Part shown: positions 10,545-21,602 of the stretch, one piece after another
Numbering within the stretch: the stretch's first letter is position 1
How the letters are laid out: every line of letters begins with the position of its first letter
Assembly: GCF_048544455.1 (NCBI RefSeq)
Contig: NC_133537.1
Coordinates: forward strand, 146,732,058 to 146,796,057
From: Silene latifolia
Taxonomy: Eukaryota; Streptophyta; Magnoliopsida; Caryophyllales; Caryophyllaceae
Reading direction: 5' to 3'
Length of the DNA: 64,000 bases
Notes under the pieces: generated by a model
What the model saw: the letters and a program-made list of their open reading frames with translations, nothing else
The model's database searches: none
Told to the model about the DNA's origin: nothing
Made by a program: the position numbers and the translations under genes

Positions 10545-12984
10545 CTCCAAGATGAGGCCAGAACCAACCAAAGCAAGAGAGCTCCCATCCTCCATCGTCT
10601 CCGGACGAACAGCGGCGTGCAAGTAACTGGTAAACCGGGCCAGAGCAAGCGTCACCCAATCGTAGTGACCTAGGGCGTCCAAGTCAGCAAGCAAAGGAAG
10701 CACTTTGGTCGACAAGCGCTCGCCCTTGTCACCAAAGTATGTGGTACCCAAGAAGTAACCCAACCATAACCGCGCCTCTTACGCGTCAGCCTCAGCCTCC
10801 GCCTCAGGGCTCGGTAACGGCTCTGGAACAAAGCCGGTCACCCTCACCTTGAAGTGGTCCCTCACGTAAGAGTTCGCCATCAAGAAAGGGCTAATGTCGA
10901 TCGGCGCAGGAAAAACATTGCCGATCAAGCCCATGATCACGGCAGAAGACACTCTCTCCAGTATCTCTGGAAACTAAACCGGCGTCTCGCCACAGGGAAG
11001 ACCCGACACCATGGCAACCCTCTAAGGTGATGCCGATCTCCCCAAACTGTATGTGGAACGACGACGTCATGTCCCAGTAGCAATCCAACATGGCACAGAT
11101 CAAATACAGGTTCAACCTAAACGAAGCCCCGTGAATCTCGCGCCAAGCAACAACCAACGGGCCCATGGCCGACCTCTCTATCAACACCCTCGAACCTACT
11201 CTCAGGACGTCATAGAAACCCATATAAGTCGAGAAGCCTGAGAATGTCCTCATGGTAGCAATCTCTTGAAATTGAAAATCAAACAAGGTCAGAAAACCTA
11301 TTCAGGTCTGAAACGGTAAAAATAACAAAAGCTCAACAAAGCAACAAACTCACCAGGCCCTTGTGTGCACGGTGGGAGATGTGATTGTCGAGCCGCAACA
11401 ACAACTGGCTGCCGTCAAAACTCGATGCCCAAGCAGGCACCGCCCGCAAGTTCAGGCCTCGCAGAGCGTAAACCCTATAGCCTCCCAGTCAAGGACAAAA
11501 GCGTCGTCTGCCTTTGTCTCTACCCTCCTCCTCTTCGTACCGCAAGACTTCACGATACGACAAGGACCCCTCTCCTCCTGGTAGTGACCCTCCTACCGGA
11601 GGTGCCAGCCGCAGACTCCGACTGAGTCCCTCCAACACCAACAACTACGCCAGGCTCCTCCCGAGCCTCTACACCCCCCCTCAGCTCTAGCACCCTCAGC
11701 AATAGGCTCGTCCGCGAAAGCATCCTCCACCACTACCTCTACTACGCTCCCTGATGTACAGACTGGCCCGGACCCGGCTAAAGACTCCAAGGTCTTCGAG
11801 ACCTCCTCCTCCAAGGCCTCAGCCTCGGACCCAGCGGGCCTAGCAGCCCCCAAACACCCACCTGAAACAAAAACAAAATCAATGTCAGCTGAAATTTCGG
11901 CATTACGACGGCACAAAACAGACAAAATTCCAAAAACAAAAATCACGTGCAAATACAAACCAAAAGTAAACAACAGAAAGAGCAAACTCGCCCAATCCCA
12001 TCCAGCACAAAAACTCACATAAAAAGACGACCCGCCCTTCTTTTCAAGCAAAAGACGAGTCAAAACAACAGTAAAAAAATAACCCAACACCCTCGGGCCA
12101 ACACAAGGTTTGAAAAAACAAGACAAAAAAATACCCCCTGTGACACCCTCATTTATCGCGGAAAAGTAAACACGTAATTCACCCCGTCACGTCACGAGGG
12201 CATTTTACAAAGCTCAAAAGGCAATTTTACGCCAAAATTGAGCGCAAACGACTCAAAATTCAAATTACGGCACCAACAATGCAACGAAACTCGATCACAC
12301 CCGAGAACGACCAAAACTACCATCAAGGTCTATTCTAAGCAAGGTGGCTTAGTTTGAGCCTAAACAGGCGCCTATTTCGTCAGCATAAGACCGTCTAATA
12401 AGGGCAAAATGCGAAATTTCTCCCCTAGCACCTAACGAAGGTTTAACATAGCAAAAACAGCCTTCCCCGACTACAATGCAACCTAGTGGGGAACACAACT
12501 CAAGAAAACAAGCATGACATTGCAAAATGAGACGGTTTCTTGTCTCATTCACGTTTTTCGCACATAGGGAGCGGGAACGGGGACCAAAATGAAAACTAAA
12601 AGCACGCCTATACTCCTAAACAGGTTTCTAACCTAATGCAAGCATCAATTTCACTCGAAAATGGGCAAATCAAAAACGCCCAAAACGATTTCAAGTGAAT
12701 TAGGGTTTCGTCCCAATTCAATCAACAAAAAGGAAAACAAATTCAAATGGAATCAAGAGGATTTACATACCTTGAGATGACATAATGATTGTAGTACAAA
12801 TTCGAGCAACAAGCAAGATCAATAATGGCGATTTTGAGAGTTTTTTAGGTGATTTTGTCGAAGAAGACGGACTGAATAAAGAGCAAGCTCCTCTCGCGTC
12901 TTTTTGAGAAAATAAAGGGAGGCCCCTTGTATTGCCTGATGGCTCGCGCCTCTTTGAGATGATTCTAGCAATTTCAGCCAAATT

Positions 12985-13690
12985 TTGGGCTTTGGCCCAA
13001 ACACACGCAATATAACTATTTTCACGAATTTCAAACGACGAAATTAAAAACCGTCACTTTCTTCACAAAATGGCGAAATTCAAAATTCGCTATTTTCACA
13101 AATTTCAAATGACATAATTAAAAACCGTCATTTTCTTCACAAAATAGCAAAATGGCGAAATTCAAAATTCGCTATTTTCACAAATTTCAAACGACATAAT
13201 TAAAACCCGCCATTTTCTTCACAAATAGTAAATGGCGAAATTCAAAATTCGCTATTTTCACAAATTTCAAATGACGGAATTAATAACCGTCATTTTCTTC
13301 ACAAATACAAGATGGATAATTTCAAAATCGCTATTCTCACAAAATTTCGAACGACGGGATTAAAAACCACCATTTTCCTCACGAATAGCAAATAGCGAAA
13401 TTCAAACTCGTTATTTCAAACAAAATTGCAGGGTAACGGAATTAAAAACCGTTATCTTCAAACAAAAATAGCAAATACCAAAAATTCAAAATTTCTCACA
13501 AAAATGCAAGATAACGGAATTAAAAACCGTTATTTTGAAGAAGAAAAAAAAAAAAAACAGCAAATGGCGAAGTAAAACTCGCTATTATCACAACGAAATT
13601 TTCCTAACACAAAATAGCAAATGGCGAAATTCAAATTCGCTATTTTCACAAACTCCGAACGACGGCAATAAAAACCGTCACCCCCTTTCA
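12985..13690 (+). repeat. Tandem array of about 80-bp units, each with two palindromes
   Basis: About nine diverged units. Each has a first half of the type AAATGGCGAA...TTCGCTATTT and a second half of the type AAATGACGG...CCGTCATTT. The two halves resemble each other, so the basic repeat is about 40 bp, arranged as an 80-bp higher-order unit. Unit starts are near 13070, 13152, 13232, 13311, 13391, 13476, 13564 (partial) and 13620. A run of A lies at 13546-13557. Confidence 0.8.
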
Positions 13691-13791
13691 GAATTCAAAA
13701 TTACAAATGACAGTAACAGAGGCCGCCATCCGCAAGAGCCAAGCCCAAGTTACAAAGGGCCGATCCCTTCCCCAGCACCGCAAACGTCCCT

Positions 13792-13799
13792 TATAAATA
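13792..13799 (+). promoter_or_regulatory. TATA box downstream of the palindrome array
   Basis: TATAAATA in the context GTCCCTTATAAATACC, about 100 bp downstream of the palindromic tandem array. It would drive plus-strand transcription if 12139-14138 is an LTR. Confidence 0.45.
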
Positions 13800-13924
13800 C
13801 CAAAATCCCCCAGCAAGACGTCTGAGACCTCCCCACGGAGTCTACTAACAACAGGAAACCTCTTGAAATAGGACCCAATAATTCAGGCCATTTCCCACAA
13901 TCGATTATTTGACCTTCAATGTTT

Positions 13925-14138
13925 GGCGAGCCTCTATGCACCTTCGATGGCTGGCGAGTCTCTACGCACCTTCAATGGCTGGCGAGAGCCTTTACGCACC
14001 TTTGATGGCTGGCGAGTCTCTACGCACCTTCAAAGGCTGGCGATTCTCTGCGCACCTTCAATGGCTGGCGAGCCTCTAAGCACCTTCGACGACTGGCGAG
14101 TCTCTACGCACCTTCAATGACTAGCGGGCCTCTATGCA
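13925..14138 (+). repeat. 28-bp minisatellite
   Basis: About 7.6 copies of a unit like GGCGAGTCTCTACGCACC plus TTCAATGGCT. One copy is 30 bp. The period is not a multiple of three, so the open frame through it is not a protein-coding repeat. The array stops exactly where the next LTR ends (14139). Confidence 0.85.
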
Positions 14139-15856
14139 TGATGTTGAATGAGTCGTTGTTCACTCAATCAAATACATTTATATTCTCAACAAACAACTAG
14201 TAAGTGGTTAAGTCGAGGTTGATCCAGGGGACGGCGTGCTTTGGGTTCTAAGTCTATCTATCTTAATTTATGCTAGTGTCACAAATATTGGGATTTGAAG
14301 TTATGTTCTAAACTACAACAAGGAAATATAAATAAATTAAGAGCAAGGCAAGTAAATAGAAATGGAGATGTAAACAATTGATTAAAGACACTAGGGTGTC
14401 ATGGGATTGTAGGGGAATCATGGTAAGGTAGCATAAATGAGTCACATAGATGGAAACAATTATTATTGTTGGAATCGAGTTAGTTTATATCTTACAATTC
14501 CTAGAGAGTTTTAGGTCTTGGAGCCGAGTCAATCACGACTTTACAACACCTACATCGACTTAGTCCTCCCTGTTTAACTATATGCATGGTCTAACAAGCC
14601 TTGAGTTAGCTTATATCTTATAAGTCTTGTTGAAAAGATAAGAGAATCATGCTAGGTTGTCAATCAAGCAATTCATCAAACACAACATGTGCATAAGTTG
14701 AAAATACAATGAGCAAGCATTCATATGAACTCATTAAGCATAGATTTATCCCATAATTACTCCCTTAATCCCCCACTAACCCGAGCTAAGAGACTACTCA
14801 CTACATATCATGATTAGTATGCTAGCAATGGTGTCAAACATCACAACATAAATGAACATGATGATTAAGCAAGGTAATAAAACAAGAGATTAACAAGTAA
14901 ATAAAGAGGGATTAAGAAGATTACCAACTTGGAAAGTAAAGATGAACATAAATAAAGAAGAATCCTTGAATAAAGATTGAGACTTGTCACTTAGTCTTCA
15001 AATACATACCCAAGAGATCCAAATGTAAATAACTTGAGATGAACAAGGGAAATGGAAGAACAGTAGAAGAAACCCATTGATTAATGGCGGAGAGTTTTCA
15101 ATTCCCCAATACAAACCCAAGAAATCTTCAAGTACAAAGCTAAATCTATGATTGTTTGAAAAATAATTAAGGAAAGATTAAAGTACAATTTGTGAAATTA
15201 TTAAAGACTAATCTATTATAATCTACTCCTAAGAAGGCTTAATCTACTCTAAGGGCACTTTGCCTCCACAAAGAGGGCTTATTAATCCTCAACTTATTAC
15301 AAAGAGGGTACATATAGTAGTACAAGGATTAGGTTAACTAAGGGCTTAAATGACGATTATGCCCCTTAATTGAAGTCTAATGTCTTGCAAGTCCTGGAAA
15401 GGGACGCACGAACTCCCTTCGAAGATAATAATCCTGTATTGAGGGACGCTCGTCTTGGCTTAAGGACGCCCGTCCTGAGCTTGGGGACGACCGTGCCAGT
15501 TTCGGGACGCTCGTCCTGAGCTGCTTTTCTTCTTCTCCTTGTTTAGCTGCCCCCTAATCCGTGGGGGTCCTTCAGGGGTCGTGGGGGGTCCTTTGTTATT
15601 GCCTAATTCCTTGTTTTATTGACTTAGGCCTTTAGTGTTAGTCTCATGTTCTATGCTTGGTCATTGGATGTTATCAATTTAGCTCCGTTTCACTCCATTT
15701 AGGTAAGGTTAGTGTTCCTCTCCTACAAAGGGCACCAAACCTCATAGAATATGCATAAAATAAAGCTAAAGACAAAAAACGACCCAAATACACACTAGAA
15801 AGCCTAGGAACTAGGCTAGTTGGGGGACTAAATGTGCGTAAATAGGAGTCACATCA
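14139..15856 (-). repeat. Athila-type LTR, minus orientation
   Basis: On the minus strand it starts TGATGTGACTCC at 15856 and ends CAACATCA at 14139, 1718 bp. It is preceded, in its own direction, by the polypurine-like GGTTCGGTTTGGGGATATT, the same as before the 3' LTR of the Athila-like element at 46419, so this is a 3' LTR. A TATA-like TATATGTACCC lies at about 15306-15316 and a cluster of GGACGCTCGTCC-type palindromes lies upstream of it at 15401-15516. Confidence 0.8.
15401..15516 (-). promoter_or_regulatory. Cluster of composite palindromes in the minus Athila-type LTR
   Basis: About five sites on the plus strand: GGACGCACGAAC, GGACGCTCGTCTT, GGACGCCCGTCC, GGACGACCGTGCC, GGACGCTCGTCC. 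They lie upstream, in LTR direction, of the TATA-like box at 15306-15316. Confidence 0.65.
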
Positions 15857-17900
15857 AATATCCCCAAACCGAACCTTTGCTCATCCCGAGTAAAGAGGTG
15901 ACTAAAACTAAGACCCTTATTTAAAATACTACTAATATAGTCATTGTGAGATAATTAGCGGGCCTCACTCTGCCCCTTCAACTCACAACAAGATATCTAT
16001 GAGGTAAGATGCCTTCTTGTAAGGCAAGGTGGGGCTTGCTAAAACTTTGATGCACCTTACATTAAGCACATAAACAAATCAAAGGATGCATCTACAAAAT
16101 AATAGCCACTGTCCTCATCTAAGTGGCGGAAATCAACTAAAAGGAAAATAATCTAAGGGCACATACTCCGTCATAGATACTAGTTCTACAAACTACTAAG
16201 TCCAAAAGGATAAAAGCAAATCACCTCCTAGTAGTGTTGGACTAGATTACATTCGTCCACAATTACTAGATGCTTTCGTCAAGAGTAGGGTCCTTGTGGC
16301 GTTAGAAACACTGTAGGATCCCGGAATTCCCCCTCTTGCCTAGACAAAAGGAAGAGTCGTCTTCTCTCCACCATGCAACAAAGATAGGACCATCAATGGA
16401 TAAAAAGGTTTCAAAGTATATGAGTTTCATGATAGTAGTTTGCATTAGGGTTGTTTTTCCCCCCCATTTTTGTGGCATTTGACATTTAAGAACATTTCTT
16501 TTGCCATTTTTGATGATTTGGCATTTTTGACTTGGCAATTTTCAACTTTTCATTTTTGAACATTTTTGAGAGTAACCCCATTTGTAGCAAGGGTACTTCT
16601 ATAAAAGCATAGGAGTCTATTTTTGTTCCTCATTTCATTGATGCAATTGCAAACATTTGGCTTTGATTTGAACTTGAACTCAATTTGATGATTTTGTGCC
16701 CATTCCCTTTTGGTTGACAAAATGATAAATGGTAAAAATGAAAGAACGGTTGCATGGCATTGAGGGTCGCCTTGGAATAAACGGTAGCCAAAAAGTTGTC
16801 ACACCACAAGGTACTCTTGGCTATGCTCTTGTGCATAGGTCGAACGATACTAGAATGACACTAAAAAGAGTGTTTTAAGACTATTCTAGTGAACAAAGTG
16901 TTAAGTAGAAAGAGTATCTACAATGGCCTATGCACACTTGTCAAATTTCTCAATTAAGCATTTTCAAAAGCTTTTCTAAATGCAACTATGTGCCATGATG
17001 CAACCTACATATATATAAGTCTAAATGCAAATGCTTCTACCAACTAGTATGCCATGTAATCTAGATGCAACTCCTAACAACACATAGGTAAACAAAACGC
17101 AATAACAAAATACACCAAATCTTCCTTAACATATAGGCCCATCCTCCTCATATGAGTAATGAACGGAAATTGAAGGGAAATAGAGATTAGAGCGACCATA
17201 CCAAGTGGTCTTCACATTCCCTTGCTAATGCCTCAAATGTAGTGTCGTATCTATGTGAGAAGAGAACAAAAACATAAGTATATACAATTCTATACTACTA
17301 AATTAAGAACATGTTTTTGGGTTTTGTATTTTTCAAATTTTTATGGATTTTTTTATGAAATTAAAGAACATATTTTTGAAATTTTTGAAATTTTTTAATT
17401 TTTATGTATTTTGGAATATAAATTTCCATCCCCCACTTTATTTTGGACATTGTCCTCAATGTACATGTAGGAGTAGGAATAAAAAGGAAATACATGTTTT
17501 TGGATTTTTGGATTTATGAAAGTTGAAGTACAAATGCAAATGCAATGATATGAATGAATGCATGCTCTAAGTACATGCTTAGGTCACCTGTGATCAAACC
17601 CCCCAAACTAATTTAAGCACTATTTCTAGTGTAGAAAGAAATAGGTTTGGTCATTAGTGACTATGCATGAAAGCAAGTTTAACTATGTGCAACTAACTAC
17701 ATGAAACATGTGAGATATATTACAATGTAAGCTATACTATATGAATTAACTTATGCAAAAAGTGATATGAAATATTTTACAAATGCAAGTGCAATGATAT
17801 GTAAACTAGGATGCAAGCTAATCTAAAATGCAATGCAACTACACATGGGAGATAGGGAAAGAAAGGGTTCTTACAATGGAGGTGGCATGGCTAAATGTTT
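15857..17900 (-). other. Non-coding region between extra ORF and 3' LTR of the minus Athila-type element
   Basis: No protein is visible. Blocks are shared, in reverse orientation, with 44450-46418 of the other Athila-like element, for example CTTGTCTAGGCAAGAGGG (45925-45943; on the minus strand near 16340) and the stretch around 15960-16030. This region probably has a cis role in the element's life cycle. Confidence 0.6.
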
Positions 17901-19034
17901 CTAGCCATTGTACTCGTCATCATCATCATCATCATCATCATCATCACGTCCTCCATGTCCGCTATGCCCTCCTTGCTCTTCATAACCTCCTCCTTGGTTA
18001 CGGTATCCCCCACTTTGGCCGCCAAATTCCCCTCCTAGGTTGCCATAATTAGGGAACAAGAGATGTGGTTGAGCCCATGATGGAAGAGGGCCTCTAGGAT
18101 TGATGTACCCTTGTTGTGCCATGTTGTAGTAGGAGGGGTATTGGGCCAAGTAATTATCAACCCATCCATCGTGCACTCCAAGGTCACCACATTGCATGAG
18201 TATCATCAATTCACCTATGGATGAGGTACTTGGATCTTGGGGGTGAATTCTACATGTGTGGTGGGATAGGGTGGTATGGGCACATAAGATGGTTGTTGGT
18301 GTGGCTCATCACCCTATTCCGGCATTTGAGGAGGTCGATGGGGCACTTCTTCTCGCGGTGGTGGGTGGTCATAAATCTCAATAGGTAGAAAGTAACTTGG
18401 CCTTTGTGAGTATCGGCTCAAACGGGGTTCGGTGGGTGTTATATTCCACCCCATGAGCACAAGTGGTGAGCATTTCCTAGTGTATCATTCTACACTCCCG
18501 GCCGCATTGTAACCACACCACCGGTGGTGGTGAAAGATGGCATGTTCATCAATTAAAGTATTTCCTCGGAGTTTCGCATACCTTCCATCATAGTTGAACC
18601 CGGGGCAAAGTTCATTGGCCAAAATTGTTATTAGCCCTCCCATCACAAAGGTTTTGATATGAGAAATCCCTTTTGCAAAATCATTAAACCTTGTAAGCAT
18701 CTCAATCGGCGTATTGAAGTTGAAGGGTCTTGTCCCTTGCACATTAAAGTAAGACTAAAGAAAAGTCAAGTCAAGGAGGGTGCATTTGTCTTGCTCTACC
18801 CTTCCAAGAATGGTCCCGGCTATGAATCGTTCGCTAATTCGAATCATGGGGTGTTGAATATCAGAAGTGTAGCATTGTTTGAAAGAAATAAATTCTCTTC
18901 CGGAAATGGCCCTCCAAAGGTTGGCAATATTAAGGTCGCAGGGTTTGTCGGTATCGCTCTTTGTTACCTCAAGACCAAAGATCTCCTCAAGTCGTTCTAA
19001 GGTCATTCTATGAGACATATTGCCCACAAATTGC
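17901..19034 (-). pseudogene. Athila ORF1-family extra ORF, truncated
   Basis: Minus-strand pieces 19036-18755, 18742-18485 and 18209-17901 together resemble the extra ORF at 42891-44449: the blocks EEIFGLEVTKSD, LWRAISGREFISF, ITILANELCPGFNYDGRYAK and YLAQYPSYYNMAQQG align in the same order. This is the plant ATHILA ORF-1 family (PF03078), whose function is unknown. The N-terminal third is missing because the sequence is cut at about 19035 by an inverted LTR. A stop codon separates the first two pieces, where a Gln codon is plausible. The C-terminus is Gly-rich and ends in a run of ten Asp from a CAT/GAT trinucleotide repeat at 17918-17946. Confidence 0.65.
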
Positions 19035-19036
19035 AC

Positions 19037-19872
19037 TTTAGTCTTTCCTCAATTATTTCTCAAACAATCTTACATTTAGCTTTGTACTTGAACAATTCTT
19101 GGGTTTGTATTGGGGAATTGACAACTCTCAACCATTAATCAAAGGGTTTCTTATATTGTTCTTCCATTTCCTTTGTTCATCTCAAGTTATTTACATTTGG
19201 ATCTCTTGGGTATGTATTTGAAGACTAAGTGACACGTCTCTATCTTTATTCAAGGATTCTCTTTTATTTATGTTCATCTTTACTTTTCAAGTTGGTAACT
19301 TTCTTAATCTCTCTTTATTTACTTCTAAATCCTTTGCTTATATCTTGCTTAATCATCATGTTAACTTGTGTTGTGATGTTTGACACCATTGCTAGCATAT
19401 TAATCATGATGTATAGTGAGTAGTCTTCTAGCTACGGTTAGTGGGGGATTAAGGGAGTAATTATGGGATAAATCTATGCTTAATGAGTTCATATGAATTC
19501 TTTCTTATTGTACTTTCAACTTATGCACATGTTATGTTTGATGAAATGGTTGATTGACAACCTAGCATGATTCTCTTATCCTTTCAACAAGACTTGTAAG
19601 ATATAAACTAACTCAAGACTTGTTAGACCATGCATATAGTTGAATAGAGAGAACTAAGTCAATGTAGGTGTTGTAAAGTTGTGACCAACTCGGCTCCGAG
19701 ACCTAAGTCTCCCTAAGAATTGTAAGACATAAACTAACTCGATTCCAACAATAATAATTGCTTGCATCTATATGACTCATTTATCCTTTGGGTTCGACTT
19801 CGACTTACTTGCTATGCTAGTCGTTGGATATAAATGTGTTTGATTGAGTGAACAACGCCTCGCTCACCATCA
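19037..19872 (+). repeat. Inverted Athila-type LTR fragment
   Basis: This piece matches the reverse complement of 14139-15190, with an internal loss of roughly 220 bp. It ends with CACCATCA at 19872, the LTR terminus, and is cut at its left edge inside the extra ORF of the minus element. It therefore faces away from that element's own 3' LTR, an arrangement that transposition alone does not make. Confidence 0.7.
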
Positions 19873-20841
19873 CATGGTTTAACAATCCTTGAGTTGGTTT
19901 ATGTCTTACAAGGCTTGTTGAAAAGGTACAGAATCATGATAGGTTGTCAATCAAGCATTTCATCAAACATAACATGTGCATAAGTTGAAACCACTACAAA
20001 TAATCATTCATATAAACTCATTAAGCATGTCTCTATCCCATAATTACTCTCCTAATCCCCCCCCCCCCCTAGCTACAAGACTACTCACTACACATCATTA
20101 TTATCATGGTAACAATGGCGTTAAACATCTTAACACAAGTAAACATGATGATTAAGCAAGATAATAAACAAAGGATTAACAAAAGAGAGGGATAAAGAAA
20201 GTATACTAACAAATAAAGGAAAGGATGAACGTAAATAAAGAAGGATCCTTGAATAAAGATGAAGACTTGTCACTAATCTTCAATACAAAACCCAAGAGAT
20301 CTAGATGTAAACTATTGAAATTGTAAATTACAAGAACAGTATTGTAAGTTGATTATTGAAAGATTAATGTAAATTATTGAAGGATTAAAGTACATTGAAT
20401 AAAGATTAAAGACTAATCTAAGAGAGTAACCTAATCTAATCTAAGGAGGCTTCCTTCTAATGAGGCTTAACCCTCTAATTATTGCAAAGAGGGTATTTAT
20501 AGTTGCTACAAGATTACGGTTGATTAGGAGTGGAGTGTTGCACAAGGAGGAAGTCACGCAGAGGGAGCCGGGCGGATTCTGGCTCAGCTTGGGTGTTTGA
20601 GCTTGGATTGTAAAACCAAAATCATTTCCTCATCTGGGCGCCTATTAGAGTGATTCAAAATCCTGGTCCACTTGATGACGCCGATCGATCTATGAAGGTT
20701 TTAGAGCCAAACAAGAACGTCTTGATTTAGGTCCAAACAATTTCCTCCTGTAGTCGCTCCCTTGTCATCATTGTTGAGCAATAACTCGAGGAGCTTAGCA
20801 TCCTAAACCATTCCAAATCTTGCTTTATTTATCTAAGGGTA
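19873..20841 (-). repeat. Minus-strand Athila-type LTR, part 1 of a split copy
   Basis: It is homologous to 14584 onward of the LTR at 14139-15856 (for example TTGAGTTGGTTTATGTCTTAC). Minus-strand TATAAATACCC lies at 20491-20501. Its 3' end is missing at 19872. Its 5' part continues at 48203-48434, after 27 kb of nested insertions, with the GGGTA duplication at both edges. A run of 12 C lies near 20059. Confidence 0.7.
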
Positions 20842-20843
20842 TG

Positions 20844-21545
20844 TGTTTGGGCTAAAAATAGCGTAATAAAGAAAGCCCACTTAGTGAAATAAAGATTATA
20901 AAGAAGAGGGAAGGAGGAAGGGAGCCCGCGGTCAGTAAAAGGGGAGATGGGTTTGAGAAGGATCAAGAGCCCACCGTGGGAGGTGCCCGCGTTAAGGAAA
21001 ACGGTGTCAGGGAGAAGTTAAGGAGAAGTCAGGGAGAAGTTAGGGAGATCGGGGAGAATTGGTAAGGGAATTCGGATTTGGAAAGAAGTCCTTATGGAAG
21101 TAATATTCCCTTTCCATATTCAAGGTAGGACATATCTAGGGTTCTCACCCTATAAATAGCAAAGGAAGGAAATTAAGAAGGGCATTCATTCACTCATCCA
21201 TATATTCATTCAAGATTATATTCAAGACAACCACATCACAGCATACCATTCACAAATATACTCCGTACGAGATCTTGCAGCCGATACCTAACGCCAAAGA
21301 AGATTAGCATAAACGTTATCATTGTAATCATCCTCCTATTCATATAGTGCAATACTTGGCAGGGTACCATCCCTCCCGCGGTTGTTCCCACATTGGGTTT
21401 TCCGCGTCACCAAAATCTTACGTGTCAATTTACATTGCGCACTTTATTTCCCGTTTACTTATTGACATATAAATCATCATACAATCAACCAACGAATATA
21501 GACTACATTGACCCTAAATCGACTTAGGTAAAAAAGACCTAAACA
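20844..21545 (+). repeat. 5' LTR of the Tat-like element
   Basis: 702 bp, TG...CA. TATA box CCTATAAATAGC at about 21142-21153. Upstream of it, 21008-21060 is a purine-rich run of short direct repeats (AGGGAGAAGT type, about five copies). Confidence 0.9.
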
Positions 21546-21546
21546 G

Positions 21547-21566
21547 TTTGGCGCCCACCGTGGGGC
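21547..21566 (+). other. Primer-binding site of the Tat-like element
   Basis: TTTGGCGCCCACCGTGGGGC begins one base after the LTR. TGGCGCC shows complementarity to a tRNA 3' end with G before CCA; I cannot name the tRNA with certainty. Confidence 0.65.
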
Positions 21567-21602
21567 ATTGTGGTCGTCAATCGTTGATATTCTGAATATA
21601 CA

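Larger units (their letters stand above)
9040..11861 (-). pseudogene. Plant mobile domain (PMD)-like gene with introns and coiled-coil tail
   Basis: The minus-strand exons encode a protein of the PMD (aminotransferase-like, MAIN-like) family, known from plant transposons and from host gene-silencing factors. Visible PMD landmarks are the stretch ending FGEIGITLE near 11030, VAMVSGLPCGETP in the next frame, GYFLGTTYFGDKGERLS and LPLLADLDALGHYDWVTLAL near 10700, and VDPVCWWPG near 10160. Two introns are clear and keep phase: 10435-10544 and 10190-10272 (GTGAGT...AG). A 46-bp gap at 11308-11353 has splice-like ends but is unusually short. The tail (about 9175-9330) is a Glu/Arg-rich coiled coil. 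Breaks: a 2-bp loss near 11020, a TAA near 10780 and stops near 9178 and 9130. The first exon is unresolved; ATG at 12783 followed by GTATGT is one candidate. Confidence 0.6.
12139..14138 (+). repeat. Possible plus-strand LTR (solo or truncated)
   Basis: It begins TGTGACACCCTCATTTATCG, a start resembling plant chromovirus LTRs. It then holds about 1.5 kb of non-coding sequence, a palindrome-rich tandem array and a TATA box at 13792. I could not find a second copy in the window, and the right end is not defined, so 14138 is only the outer limit set by the next element. CCCCC on both sides of 12139-13680 was considered as a target duplication and rejected. If this call is right, the candidate first exon of the PMD gene at 12783 is not real. 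Confidence 0.35.

Noticed and set aside
12139..13685. Solo LTR with a CCCCC target duplication (12134-12138 and 13681-13685)
   Set aside because: The tandem-repeat pattern continues past 13685, so the right edge is not a real border, and a run of five C is weak evidence.
12985..13690. CRISPR-like array
   Set aside because: Spacer-like parts are themselves repeated and palindromic, units diverge, and the context is a plant nuclear genome.
17901..18209. Separate Gly/Asp-rich protein gene on the minus strand
   Set aside because: Its position and its YLAQYP motif show it is the C-terminal part of the Athila extra ORF; the poly-Asp comes from a trinucleotide repeat.
14139..19872. A complete element bounded by 14139 and 19872
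   Set aside because: The two LTRs face opposite directions, one is truncated, and the flanking 5-mers (ATGCA and CATGG) do not match.
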